Source: Pirellulaceae bacterium (GTDB lineage: Bacteria > Planctomycetota > Planctomycetia > Pirellulales > Thermoguttaceae). Taken from it: a DNA stretch of 40,442 nucleotides. The notes beneath the pieces were generated by a model, which did no database searches, had not been told where the DNA came from, and saw nothing but the letters and a program-made list of their open reading frames with translations. Positions 1 through 8,456 of the stretch are shown here, in pieces (the first letter of the stretch is position 1; every line of letters starts with the position of its first letter). The translations under genes and the position numbers were made by a program. The stretch spans positions 1 to 40,442 of the forward strand of contig JAAYCB010000251.1 in assembly GCA_012744395.1 (NCBI GenBank), written 5' to 3'.

Positions 1-169
1 CCAGAAACGAACTGCCCGCCAGATCGTCCACTGCCAGCAACCGCCGCAGGGAGGCCTCGGCGTTTTCGATCCGCTGGTCGTCCAGGGTCTGAAGAAACGA
101 CCGCCAATTGGCTCCGAACGCGAACCGTGTCTGTTCAGCGATCCCGTCGGTGTGTCTGTCGGTGTTCAC
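1..169 (-). CDS. Class I SAM-dependent methyltransferase, N-terminal fragment (runs off left edge)
   Basis: Only the first 56 codons are inside the window. The start is GTG at 169-167, preceded on the minus strand by the Shine-Dalgarno sequence GGAAGGA five bases upstream. The readable part includes RFAFGANWRSFL, then a helix with RIENAEASLRRLL, ending in LAGSSFL. This is the N-terminal pattern of planctomycete and proteobacterial class I methyltransferases, in which a FAFGxNW motif and a helix precede the SAM-binding motif I (usually FLDxGxGxGL); motif I would fall just outside the window. The family assignment rests on this pattern alone and the substrate cannot be judged. The GTG overlaps a TGA ending the open frame upstream (GTGA), so translational coupling is possible, but that upstream gene looks degraded. 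Confidence 0.6.
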   Translation of the reverse strand, partial: MNTDRHTDGIAEQTRFAFGANWRSFLQTLDDQRIENAEASLRRLLAVDDLAGSSFL

Positions 170-910
170 GGCTGTCCTTCCCGATCGCCGGTGGCCGCGG
201 CGGAGGCCGCGATCCGGCGCGTGGCGCGGGAAGCGGCGATTCGGATTGACGTCGTCTCCCGCCCAGCGGCGATCCGCCGATCGATCCGCGCTCGCGGTTG
301 CCCGCCCAAAGGAGTCACCTCGAAGAAATACTCCAGTCCCGTCAAGGCCATGACGCCGGTCCGGCATCGACCGTCTTGCGCCGCGTAGCCCGAGTCCTCA
401 ATCATCACCGCGCCGTAGACCCTCAGGGCCTCGGTGCAATCGCAGCAGGCTTTGGCGATGCCCCGGTGGTTCACCCGGTCATGCAGGGCATGGCCGATCT
501 GCTCGGGGCGAAACTCCTCGTAACTCAGGCAGGAGAGCCATTGGCCCCAGCGGTAGATCACATTGATGTATAGGAACGCCGCTCCGGCGTGTCAACGAGG
601 ATATTCCGATCGAAGGACTGGTTGAGGTAGTAACCCCGCGCGTTGCCGCCGACTTCCCACGCCGTGCCGCCGGACTGGCCGGCGAAGGTCGGCGCGGGCC
701 GCTGAACCAGTTCGTCCAGCCAACCGTCCGCGCCTCGGGCCCGGGGCCGGCGGCGGTCTCGGCCGCTGTGCTCCGCGCGAACCACGTCGCCACGACCGGG
801 ATCAGCAGCAAGAACGCCAGGGAGCGAGGGGCGAGCCAAATCGCCTCCAGGCAGACCGGTATGTCCGAGAGCAGCCGCCGCGTCGCGTGGTTGTTGCTGT
901 TCATCGTCAA
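166..910 (-). pseudogene. Degraded membrane-protein gene, apparently split by two frameshifts
   Basis: Three successive minus-strand frames each hold protein-like sequence. From the ATG near 904, the first frame encodes a short polar N-terminus and a hydrophobic membrane segment (SLAFLLLIPVVATW). Near 735 the good sequence moves to a second frame (WLDELVQRPAPTFAGQ, then RGYYLNQSFDRNILVDTP). Near 575 it moves to a third (FLYINVIYRWGQWLSCLSY, then a cysteine-rich stretch and TGLEYFFEVTP). Each frame is open only where its neighbours look random, as expected for one ancestral gene with two frameshifts. The last 40 residues before the stop at 166 are arginine- and alanine-rich and may not be genuine. 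I do not recognise the family. Two or three unrelated small genes remain possible. Confidence 0.4.
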
Positions 911-1486
911 AGTCCAACTGCGCCGCGGAAGTCCCGTCCGGTTGTGAAGCCGCCACGAGCATTTTTTCGGCGTGAATTTCTCCTACGGCAAGCAAAACGC
1001 GCCAACTCGCCAGGGTTTCCCTGAATTGCCCCGCCCGTCTCCAGTCTACGCGCGCCGATGGCAAGCTGTAGCGGTTGTCCGGTTATTTCCGCCCCAATCG
1101 GCCAACCCGAATCGTCCCTGCGGCAAGATGTGCGTCAAATCGCTCGTCTGGCCGATCGATACCCCGGCAACAAGCGGGTTGACCGCCGAGGTCAAGCAGC
1201 AGAATGAGCCCTTCCAATTCGAGCTCCGCGACTGACGGCGCGGCAAGCGCTGACCGCTGAGGCTTCGGAGCGGACTCGAGCCGGAGCGGATTGACAACCG
1301 GAAGCCAGCGCGGCTGCCGCGATCCTGAAGTGGCAGCCGCGCCACTTTCGTCTCGCGATAGTCCATCCGCAGCCTGGCCATCCTTGGCAGACGCTTGTCG
1401 CTCCCCTGGAGCGAATCAGCGCAGGCGTCGAGGCTGGAGGCCCGGTCGAAGGCGATTTCCGGCTCGGGGTACTTGCTCTGCGGGCC
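911..1486. other. Intergenic stretch with no supported gene
   Basis: About 570 bases lie between the degraded membrane gene and the promoter-like sequence of the opine dehydrogenase gene. Open frames exist on both strands, but none shows recognisable motifs or a convincing ribosome-binding site. The longest minus-strand frame continues as a shadow inside the dehydrogenase gene. No tRNA, repeat array or strong hairpin was seen by eye. Confidence 0.5.
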
Positions 1487-1515
1487 ATGACGGTTCAGTT
1501 CGGCAGCGGTATAAT
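1487..1515 (+). promoter_or_regulatory. Candidate sigma70-type promoter for the opine dehydrogenase / alanine dehydrogenase operon
   Basis: A perfect -10 hexamer TATAAT lies at 1510-1515. Seventeen bases upstream, 1487-1492 reads ATGACG, which matches four of six positions of TTGACA. Transcription would start near 1522, giving a leader of about 110 bases before the GTG at 1634. It is the only such hexamer in this GC-rich stretch and is correctly placed. Confidence 0.4.
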
Positions 1516-1633
1516 TGGCACCTTGCGGTTGGCGATTGCGGCGCCGAGCACGCCCGCTCTGTGTCTCCGTTGTAAGGGCCTGTTGAGCCGGAGCGATGTG
1601 GATGAATCGGTTCAGGGCACTCGGGAGGAGCTC

Positions 1634-2713
1634 GTGAAAGTCGCGGTATTGGGGTCGGGAAACGGCGGTTGCGCGGCGGCCTTCGACTTCGCCCGGGCAG
1701 GCCACGATGTCTGGCTCGCCGATTTCCCGGAGTTTCCCGGGAACATTGCGGCGATCGCACGGCAGCAGGGAATCGTTGCCGAAGGGCAGTTGCAGGGGTT
1801 TGCCCCCGTTCGCCACGCCGGCCACTCGATCGGTCCGGCGGTTGCCGGGGCGGAGTTGGTGCTCGTGGTCGGCCCGGCCTATAGCACGGCGCCGTTTGCC
1901 GAGGCCTGCCGGCCGCACCTCGAGCCGGGCCAGACGATCGTCGTATGCCCCGGCTCGTGCGCCGGGGCGATCGTGTTCAAAAACGCCTTGGGCCTGGACC
2001 TGGCCGACGACCGGTTTCTGATTGCCGAGACGGCGACGCTTCCCTACGCGGTGCGCGTCTCCGCGCCCGGCCGGATTCATGTCTACTTGAAGCTCCAGGC
2101 GGGCGTGTACCTGGCCGCGATTCCGGGGCCCCGAACCGGCGAGGTCCTAGCCCGGCTTTTGGACGTCTATCCGTGTCTGCGGCCCGCCCAGAACGTCTTT
2201 CAGACTTCGCTGCAAAACGGCAACCCGGTCATCCACCCGGCCGTGACCGTCTTGAACGCCGCGCTGATCGAGCGCAGCGGGGGCGATTTCTGCTTCTACC
2301 AGGAGGGAGTCACGCCCGCCGTCGGCCGGCTGATGGAAGCCATCGACAGGGAGCGGATGGCCGTCGGGGCCGCGCTCGGGTTGGAGGTCCTCTCCGATCC
2401 CGAGTTGGGCGTGATCCAGGGCTACATGCGAGCTGCCACCTACGACGCGGGGTATCGCGAAGCGCCCGGTTTCCAGGGCATTCGCGCCCCGCATCGTCTC
2501 GATAATCGCTATTTTCACGAGGACGTCGGTTTCGGGCTGGTGTTTCTCTCCTCCTTGGCGCAGCGGGCGGGCGTGGAAACGCCCGTGGCCGACGCGATGA
2601 TCCGCCTCGTCTCCGTGTTGATGGGGCGCGACTATTGCCGCGAAAGGGCCAGAAGCCTGGAGATGCTGGGCCTGGGCGACGCGCCGCTCGACGAGATCCT
2701 TAACCGCTTGTGA
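1634..2713 (+). CDS. NAD/NADP octopine/nopaline dehydrogenase family protein (opine dehydrogenase)
   Basis: A protein of 359 residues, the usual length of the family. Opine dehydrogenases reductively condense an amino acid with a 2-keto acid using NAD(P)H. The N-terminal Rossmann domain opens with VAVLGSGNGGCAAAFDFA, giving the GxGNGG dinucleotide-binding loop. The C-terminal half carries the octopine-dehydrogenase signature: NPVIHPAVTVLNA, then FYQEGVTP, then an acidic-basic helix (EAIDRERMAVGAALG). The start is GTG at 1634 because GGGAGG sits five bases upstream and the Rossmann strand begins at once; the open frame to 1487 has no family-like residues. Alanine dehydrogenase follows 11 bases after the stop, so the two are probably cotranscribed. 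That pairing suggests an alanine-linked opine such as alanopine, but the sequence alone does not fix the substrate. Confidence 0.85.
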   Translation: MKVAVLGSGNGGCAAAFDFARAGHDVWLADFPEFPGNIAAIARQQGIVAEGQLQGFAPVRHAGHSIGPAVAGAELVLVVGPAYSTAPFAEACRPHLEPGQTIVVCPGSCAGAIVFKNALGLDLADDRFLIAETATLPYAVRVSAPGRIHVYLKLQAGVYLAAIPGPRTGEVLARLLDVYPCLRPAQNVFQTSLQNGNPVIHPAVTVLNAALIERSGGDFCFYQEGVTPAVGRLMEAIDRERMAVGAALGLEVLSDPELGVIQGYMRAATYDAGYREAPGFQGIRAPHRLDNRYFHEDVGFGLVFLSSLAQRAGVETPVADAMIRLVSVLMGRDYCRERARSLEMLGLGDAPLDEILNRL

Positions 2714-2724
2714 GAGCATCAACG

Positions 2725-3849
2725 ATGATTATTGGAGTCCCCAAGGAAATCAAAGATGGCGAACACCGCGTCTCCCTGACGCCGATCGGCGCCGAGACGC
2801 TGGCGGCGCAAGGTCACCGGGTCGTCGTCGAGACCGCCGCCGGGCTGGCGGCGGGAATGCCGGACGACGCCTACCGCCAGGCGGGAGCGGAGATTCTCGC
2901 CGACATCCGCGCGGTCTACCAGCAGGCCGAGATGATCGTCAAGGTCAAGGAGATCCTGCCGCCCGAATACCCGCTGCTCAGGGAGGGGCAGGTCCTCTTC
3001 ACCTACATCCACTCGGCCAATAAGCCCGACCAGACCCAGGTCCTGTTGGACAGCAAGGTCGTCGGCATCGCTTATGAGAACGTGACGGCCGATGGCCGCG
3101 AATTCCCCCTCCTGACCCCGATGAGCGAAATCGCCGGCGAGGTGGGGATGCTGATGGGCGCCAATCACCTGTTCACGGTCCAGGGAGGCAGCGGCATGCT
3201 GCTCGGCGGCGCTCCCGGAGTCGAGCCGGCGAAGGTGGCGATTCTCGGGGCCGGGCACGTGGGGATCGGCGCCGCCCGCTACGCCCTGGCGATGGGCGCC
3301 GACGTGACCCTGCTGGACATCAGCCTCCAGCGCTTGCGCGAGGTGCGCCACACGATTTTCCCCAGCATCCGCACCCTCTATTGCATCCGCGCCAACGTGG
3401 TGCGGCTCCTTCCCGAAGTTGACCTCCTGGTCAACGCGGTCAAGTGGTCGCCGGGCCTGACGATCGTCTCCCGCGAGATGCTCAAGCTGATGAAGAAGCA
3501 GGCCCTGATCGTCGACATCGACTGCGAGCCCGGGGGAGCCATCGAGAGCTGTGCCTACACGACGCACGCCGAGCCGATCTTCGAGATCGACGGGGTCCGC
3601 CACTTGTGCGTGGCGAACCTGCCGTCGGCCGTGGCGGGCACCGCGTCGCGCTCGCTGTCGAATGCCACGCTCCCCTATGTTGTGGAACTGGCCGACAAAG
3701 GCTGGCTCCGCGCGTGCCAGGACAACGCCGCCCTCCGCGCGGGGCTCGCGTTCGCCAAGGGCTACCTCACGTTCCTGCCGACCGCCAAGGCCCAGAACCG
3801 GACCTTTACGCCGGCCGCCGAAGCGATCGCGATCCTCGCAGGCCGTTGA
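2725..3849 (+). CDS. ald: Alanine dehydrogenase
   Basis: A protein of 374 residues, close to the usual 370. The enzyme interconverts L-alanine with pyruvate plus ammonia using NAD. Visible family features are the N-terminus MIIGVPKEIKDGEHRVSLTP, including the substrate-binding arginine; the lysine in MIVKVKEI; the histidine in TYIHSA; the NAD-binding loop ILGAGHVGIGAARYA with the following acidic DVTLLD; the aspartate in VDIDCEPGG; and the C-terminal NLPSAVAGTASRSLSNATLPY. The ATG at 2725 matches the family N-terminus; a GTG at 2710 in the same frame would add five residues. The gene directly follows the opine dehydrogenase and could supply it with alanine. It converges on the giant minus-strand gene with only five bases between the two stops, leaving no room for a separate terminator. 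Confidence 0.95.
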   Translation: MIIGVPKEIKDGEHRVSLTPIGAETLAAQGHRVVVETAAGLAAGMPDDAYRQAGAEILADIRAVYQQAEMIVKVKEILPPEYPLLREGQVLFTYIHSANKPDQTQVLLDSKVVGIAYENVTADGREFPLLTPMSEIAGEVGMLMGANHLFTVQGGSGMLLGGAPGVEPAKVAILGAGHVGIGAARYALAMGADVTLLDISLQRLREVRHTIFPSIRTLYCIRANVVRLLPEVDLLVNAVKWSPGLTIVSREMLKLMKKQALIVDIDCEPGGAIESCAYTTHAEPIFEIDGVRHLCVANLPSAVAGTASRSLSNATLPYVVELADKGWLRACQDNAALRAGLAFAKGYLTFLPTAKAQNRTFTPAAEAIAILAGR

Positions 3850-3854
3850 CGCGA

Positions 3855-6800
3855 CTACACATCCCAGCCGTCGTCGAACTCCAGGAGGAAGTCGAGCGGC
3901 AGGGTCTGCTCGGCGCGGTCGTTGCCGCCGCTGCTCTCGCGGACCTTGACGGTTTCGAAAGCCAAGAGCTCATAAAGCAATCGCAGCTCGCCCCGCTCCT
4001 GGTAGAAGCGGAGCTGGTCGCCGGACGCCCGCACAAGATCGTCCCGGGCGGTGTCCCAGAGGGCCGCCTTGTCGCGCCCCCCGTCGGCCTGCTGGCCTTC
4101 GCGGTTCGACGCCTCGGCATGGACCTCGGCAAATCCCCGCGCCGTGATCTTGTAGACGTCGCCGCCGGTCACCTGATCGAACAATTCGCTCTTGTGGGGC
4201 TTGCCGTGGAACTCGTCCTTCAGCGCCGAATCGACGAGCCTGGCGATATCAGTGCCCGCCTGCCGCGCGTCGGCGATCACCCGCTCGAAGCCGTGGACGC
4301 GGACGTCGTACCCGGGCCCCGAGAGCCGGCTGAGGCCCATTTGGCCCTCGAAGGTATCGTCGCCCTCGGAGCCGAACAGGCGTGCCAGATCGTCGCCGCC
4401 GCTGGAGTAGATATCGACGACGTCGAAAAGCTTCACGCGGGTATAGGGGCCGCCGCCGTAGAGCTTCACGTGGCCGAGGGCCGGCTCGGCCTTGGCCTTA
4501 TTGTTCTTCGAACTCTCTTCACCCTGCGGGTGGTCGTAGAGGGCGGCCGTGTTGTGGCCACCGGCCGTCGCGTAGGCGTGTATCTCCGCGAATTCGGAGA
4601 CATTCACCAGGAAGACCTCCGCGCCATCGTCCGGGTTGTTGCCGAACGTCGCCCGATCCGACCAGGCGTCGAAATGGTCGTCGCCCGGCGAGTCGCGGAG
4701 CACGACCGTGTTGTAGCCGGCGCCGCCGGCGAACTGGACCAGCGCGACCTCTTCGTCGGCGAACGCGTATTTCACGCCATTGATCGTCAGATTGCGGGAA
4801 TTGCCGGCGTCGAACGCGAACGAGTCGTCAAGCTCCGTGCCGTGGACACTCACCGTCGTGCCTTCCTGGTGGACCAGGTTGGCGATCCGCGCGTCGAACT
4901 GGGGATTCGCGCCGTAGAACTCCACGTAGTAGTCCTGCCCGGCTTGGACGCTCCAGTCGATCCGTTGGTTGCCGTCAACCAGGGCCGACGCGGCCAGCGG
5001 CACGGCGGCGGTGCTCTCTTGGGGATTCTCGGCGTAGAGTCGAATCCGCGCGCTCTTGGGGGGCGAAGGGGCGACGACCTCCAACGTCAGCAAGCCGGTG
5101 TGCGCCGTGCTGAAGCCGTAGTACACGCTCCCGGCGGAAAGATCGAGCGATTCCAGCGTGCTGAAATCGACCGTCTCCAAATCCGCGTCGGCCACAATCG
5201 CCGTGACCGTCGCCCACTCGCTCCACGCCGCGTCGTTGTCCTCCGCCCGGGCTGAGAAGCTGTGTTCGCCAACCGCCCAACCGCCGGTGTCCACGCTGAT
5301 CGACCAGCCGTCGCTGCCGTCTTCATCCACCCCCAACAGTTCCTCGCCCCGGTAGAATTCCACCCGCGCGACCGCGCCGTCCGCGTCGCTTACGCCATCC
5401 GCCACAAGCGTGAGCTGGCCCGGCCGCGTGATCGGGCTGGGCGTAGCGGAGAGACTGGCCAGGAGGGGAACGGCGTTGGCAGGCGGGTCGGCGATGCTGA
5501 CCGTCAAGAGGATCGTGCCCTGGTATTTCGAATCGCTGCTGAAGAAGTCGTGGGCGAGGTAATCCGTGTGCGCTCCTTCCGCCAGGCTGTCGTCGATCGC
5601 GCTAGCGCGGACAGCTTGCGGCACGTTCCAGTTGGCCGGCGTGAACTGGAGGAATGCGTTGGCCGTGTGGGCGTCGTCCACCGCCGTCACCTGCCCATTG
5701 GTGCTGTCGAGGTAGATTGTTACATCGTGCCTTGGCTGGCTGGTGAGCCGCGTCCAATACCGCACCTGGTCGCCCTCGACGACGCTGATCGATGCAATCG
5801 TGTTCTGCCCGAGCGGATCGTCGCTGATCGAGATTCCAGCGGTGTCGTTGTCGCCAATTGCGGCCGTCACGTGGGCGATCGGCAGCGAGGCGGGATACAT
5901 CGGATCGTGGATCGTGTCGGCAATTGCGTGGGTAATCCGGCCGCTGTGGGTCCCCTCGTCGACGTCGTCGTCCACGGCTCGCACGGCAATCGTCTGCGCT
6001 GCCGTGTCGTTGAGCGTCAGAACGAGCGTGGAGGCGAATGTCAGGCCGCCGTCGGCGCTGACCTCGGTCTGGGAATCGGCCGTCACGGCGATTTGAACGG
6101 CGCCGGCTGGCATCGTCGCCAGCGCGATCTGGTAGGCGCCGGTCGCGCCGCCTTCGGCTAGTTGCGTGCCGCCCGCGGTCTCCGTGATCACCACGCCGCC
6201 CAAGTCGTTGTCGATGATCTGGACGGTGAGCAGGTTCTCGCCCACGATCGGGTCCAGAAGACTGGCCAGGTCAAGCAGGGTGTGGACGAGTTGGGTCTGG
6301 TGGGGCCCCTCCCGCAAGGTGTCGTCGACGGCGGTCAGCCGGACCGGCTGCGGCTGGCTCCAATTCCCGGAGGAGAACATCCAGACGTTCTCGAACCCGT
6401 CTCCCATCGTGTTGTTGGGGTTGACGACGGCGGCCTGGCCCGAACTGTCCTCGATGAGCACCCACATTTCGTTCGCGGCCGGTTCGCTGAGCTGTATCCA
6501 GTAGGTCGCCTGCTCCCCCTCGGCGACCTCGATCGAGGTGATCGCTTGCTGGCCTGCTTGATCGGCCGTCATCATCACCACGCTTCGATTGTCGAGGATG
6601 CGAACCGTGACATCTCGAACCGGCAGGTTGTCGTAGTCCGGATCGTCGCTGGCCACCGTGTGCCCGATCCGCCCGGTCTGCGGTCCCTCGATCAGTCCGT
6701 CGTCCACGGCGGCCACGGTGATCGTTCGCGGCGTCCTGTCATTGAGCGAGAGGGCGAGGGTCGAAGCGAACGTCGCCCCTCCGTCCGCGCTGACCAGGGT

Positions 6801-8177
6801 CCGGGAGTCGGCCGTGATCGTGATTTCGACCGGGGCGAGCGGCACCGTCTCCAAGGCGAGCGTGTAGGTGTCGGTCGACACCCCCTTGATGACCTCGGTG
6901 GAACGAGCCGTCTCCTGGAGCCGAATTCCCGGCCCGGGCAGGATCACCTGGTCGACAGCCGGATTCAGGTCGAAGTAGATCGTACCCGAGCGCTGCTGCA
7001 TCGACCCGTCATAAAGACCCCAGTCGCGAAAATCGAGGTGCACCTGGTTGATGTACCCATCCGGCATGCCGGGATAGAAGAACGAATAAAACCAGCCGCT
7101 GGTCAGCAGGTCGGAACCGAATACGCCGTCGAGCGGAGCTTCTCCCTCTGCGACCTGGATGTCGAGGACGAGCCACTGGAGATCGGTCCAGACCAGCTCC
7201 ACGACCTCGCCGCTGGAAACCTGGGTGACCGGAACGCGGAGCTCGTCGATGGCGAAGACGGGAACGCTCGTCTGGCCGCCGACCCCTCCGACCGCCTCGG
7301 ACCCCAGGTACGCGCTGTCGTTCTGGTCAAGCAGCCCGTCGCCGTTGCTGTCCAGGCCGATGGCGATCGCCAAATGCTCCGAAATCAGGCTGATTTGGGC
7401 CCCGGTGTCGAAGAGAAACGTCCCCTCCGCCCCGACGCCGTCTTGCGTCGGAATGGCGGTCAAGAAGGGGATGTCGGCCCAGACGGGCGGTTCGCCGGAG
7501 ACGAGATAGTCCAGCGGATCGAACGCCAGCCGATTGTCGACCGAGAGGGCGTAGCGATGGCCTTCGTCGCCGGGCAGCTCGTCCGAGAATGCAACCTTCA
7601 TGTAGAGGTCGTCCAGGCCGAGCCCGCCGCCCGACCAGCCTCTCATGTCCATCGAGGTGACGCGCTCGGCCATCGCCGGCATGCCCACCAGCCCCCAAGG
7701 CCCGAACATGCTGAAGTCGTTGTCGGCGTCGGAGAGGACCCGCGTCTCGTGGAGCGTGTTGCGGACTCCGCTCGTGCCGGCGAAATCGAACCGGTACGAC
7801 GCGGAGACGTCCATCGGGTGGTCGCCGCCCACGCCAACCTCGACGAACTCCCCTTCCGTCCCGTAGGCCAGCGGAGGCTGGCTCATGTCGCTGACCGCGG
7901 TGGCCATCGCCAGGACGCTGTTGGCGCCCGTGTCGAGCAGAAACGTGTTGAAGATGCTCGGTCCCACGCTCTCCCATTGCTCGATCGCCGGGTCGGGATT
8001 CACATCGCTGAGCAGTTCGACCGCCACGCGGGGCTGGTCGAGCGCGATGTTGTCCGAAGGCCCCAATTCGATCGCCGCCACCGAAAGCATGGCGCGAATC
8101 TCAAGTGGCTCCAGAGCGGGACGGCGGAACCGGTTGGCGACTGTCACACGACGATGTTGGCGTTTGAAAAATCGCAC
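3855..8177 (-). CDS. Giant secreted planctomycete protein with two-lobed aspartic-protease-like module and Calx-beta-like repeats
   Basis: A protein of 1440 residues. The start is GTG at 8177, with GAGGAGG eight bases upstream (8186-8192); the frame is open to 8246 but without such a site. Residues 1-32 are basic and contain ALEPLEIRAMLS, the planctomycete extracellular N-terminal motif, so export is likely. Residues about 75-400 hold two aspartic-protease-like lobes. FLLDTGANS puts Asp82 in a DTG motif and is followed by GLVGMPAM; FLFDTGAQISLIS puts Asp257 in a second DTG and is followed by DGVFGSDLL. Residues about 430-930 carry roughly four Calx-beta-like repeats, each rich in VSADGG(A/L)TFAST and AVDD. 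An Ig-like segment follows. The C-terminal third has acidic repeats (SPGDDHF, SEGDDTF) with GFxxVxA blocks, a repeat type seen in planctomycete surface proteins. Processing or adhesion is plausible; the substrate is unknown. Confidence 0.75.
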   Translation of the reverse strand: MRFFKRQHRRVTVANRFRRPALEPLEIRAMLSVAAIELGPSDNIALDQPRVAVELLSDVNPDPAIEQWESVGPSIFNTFLLDTGANSVLAMATAVSDMSQPPLAYGTEGEFVEVGVGGDHPMDVSASYRFDFAGTSGVRNTLHETRVLSDADNDFSMFGPWGLVGMPAMAERVTSMDMRGWSGGGLGLDDLYMKVAFSDELPGDEGHRYALSVDNRLAFDPLDYLVSGEPPVWADIPFLTAIPTQDGVGAEGTFLFDTGAQISLISEHLAIAIGLDSNGDGLLDQNDSAYLGSEAVGGVGGQTSVPVFAIDELRVPVTQVSSGEVVELVWTDLQWLVLDIQVAEGEAPLDGVFGSDLLTSGWFYSFFYPGMPDGYINQVHLDFRDWGLYDGSMQQRSGTIYFDLNPAVDQVILPGPGIRLQETARSTEVIKGVSTDTYTLALETVPLAPVEITITADSRTLVSADGGATFASTLALSLNDRTPRTITVAAVDDGLIEGPQTGRIGHTVASDDPDYDNLPVRDVTVRILDNRSVVMMTADQAGQQAITSIEVAEGEQATYWIQLSEPAANEMWVLIEDSSGQAAVVNPNNTMGDGFENVWMFSSGNWSQPQPVRLTAVDDTLREGPHQTQLVHTLLDLASLLDPIVGENLLTVQIIDNDLGGVVITETAGGTQLAEGGATGAYQIALATMPAGAVQIAVTADSQTEVSADGGLTFASTLVLTLNDTAAQTIAVRAVDDDVDEGTHSGRITHAIADTIHDPMYPASLPIAHVTAAIGDNDTAGISISDDPLGQNTIASISVVEGDQVRYWTRLTSQPRHDVTIYLDSTNGQVTAVDDAHTANAFLQFTPANWNVPQAVRASAIDDSLAEGAHTDYLAHDFFSSDSKYQGTILLTVSIADPPANAVPLLASLSATPSPITRPGQLTLVADGVSDADGAVARVEFYRGEELLGVDEDGSDGWSISVDTGGWAVGEHSFSARAEDNDAAWSEWATVTAIVADADLETVDFSTLESLDLSAGSVYYGFSTAHTGLLTLEVVAPSPPKSARIRLYAENPQESTAAVPLAASALVDGNQRIDWSVQAGQDYYVEFYGANPQFDARIANLVHQEGTTVSVHGTELDDSFAFDAGNSRNLTINGVKYAFADEEVALVQFAGGAGYNTVVLRDSPGDDHFDAWSDRATFGNNPDDGAEVFLVNVSEFAEIHAYATAGGHNTAALYDHPQGEESSKNNKAKAEPALGHVKLYGGGPYTRVKLFDVVDIYSSGGDDLARLFGSEGDDTFEGQMGLSRLSGPGYDVRVHGFERVIADARQAGTDIARLVDSALKDEFHGKPHKSELFDQVTGGDVYKITARGFAEVHAEASNREGQQADGGRDKAALWDTARDDLVRASGDQLRFYQERGELRLLYELLAFETVKVRESSGGNDRAEQTLPLDFLLEFDDGWDV

Positions 8178-8435
8178 GAGATCATCCTCCTCAGACTGGG
8201 ACCGCTCCTGCCCACGCGCCCGTTCGAAGAAACACCCCCCATGCAAGGCAACCGATAGCAGTTCGCGCGTAGTATGAATCCGTGGCGAAACATCCAGGCG
8301 AAGAAGCTTCCTTGTGAAATCCAGTCTACTTATCTCCGTGTCGACGCGTCAACCATTTGGCACGCATCGACTTGCAGTTCGCCGCGGAGACCGAGCAAAC
8401 CAGCGGTGCCATCTGCACGTCCCAAGGGGAAACCA

Positions 8436-8450
8436 GGCCGGCAATCGGCC
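8436..8450 (-). terminator. Short hairpin after the pseudo-caspase gene
   Basis: On the minus strand a perfect five-base-pair stem (GGCCG, loop ATTGC, CGGCC) begins seven bases after the stop codon and is followed by a mildly T-rich run (TGGTTTCCCC). It is weak as an intrinsic terminator. The rest of the spacer, 8178-8456, must hold the promoter of the giant secreted-protein gene, but no convincing -35/-10 pair was found there. Confidence 0.25.
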
Positions 8451-8456
8451 GCTCCA

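Noticed and set aside
3850..3854. A terminator between alanine dehydrogenase and the convergent giant gene
   Set aside because: Only five bases separate the stop codons, so no stem-loop can fit there.
6162..8258. A 698-codon open frame on the plus strand opposite the giant secreted-protein gene
   Set aside because: It mirrors the codon structure of the minus-strand gene, has no recognisable domain and no start context; long antisense frames are expected at this GC content.
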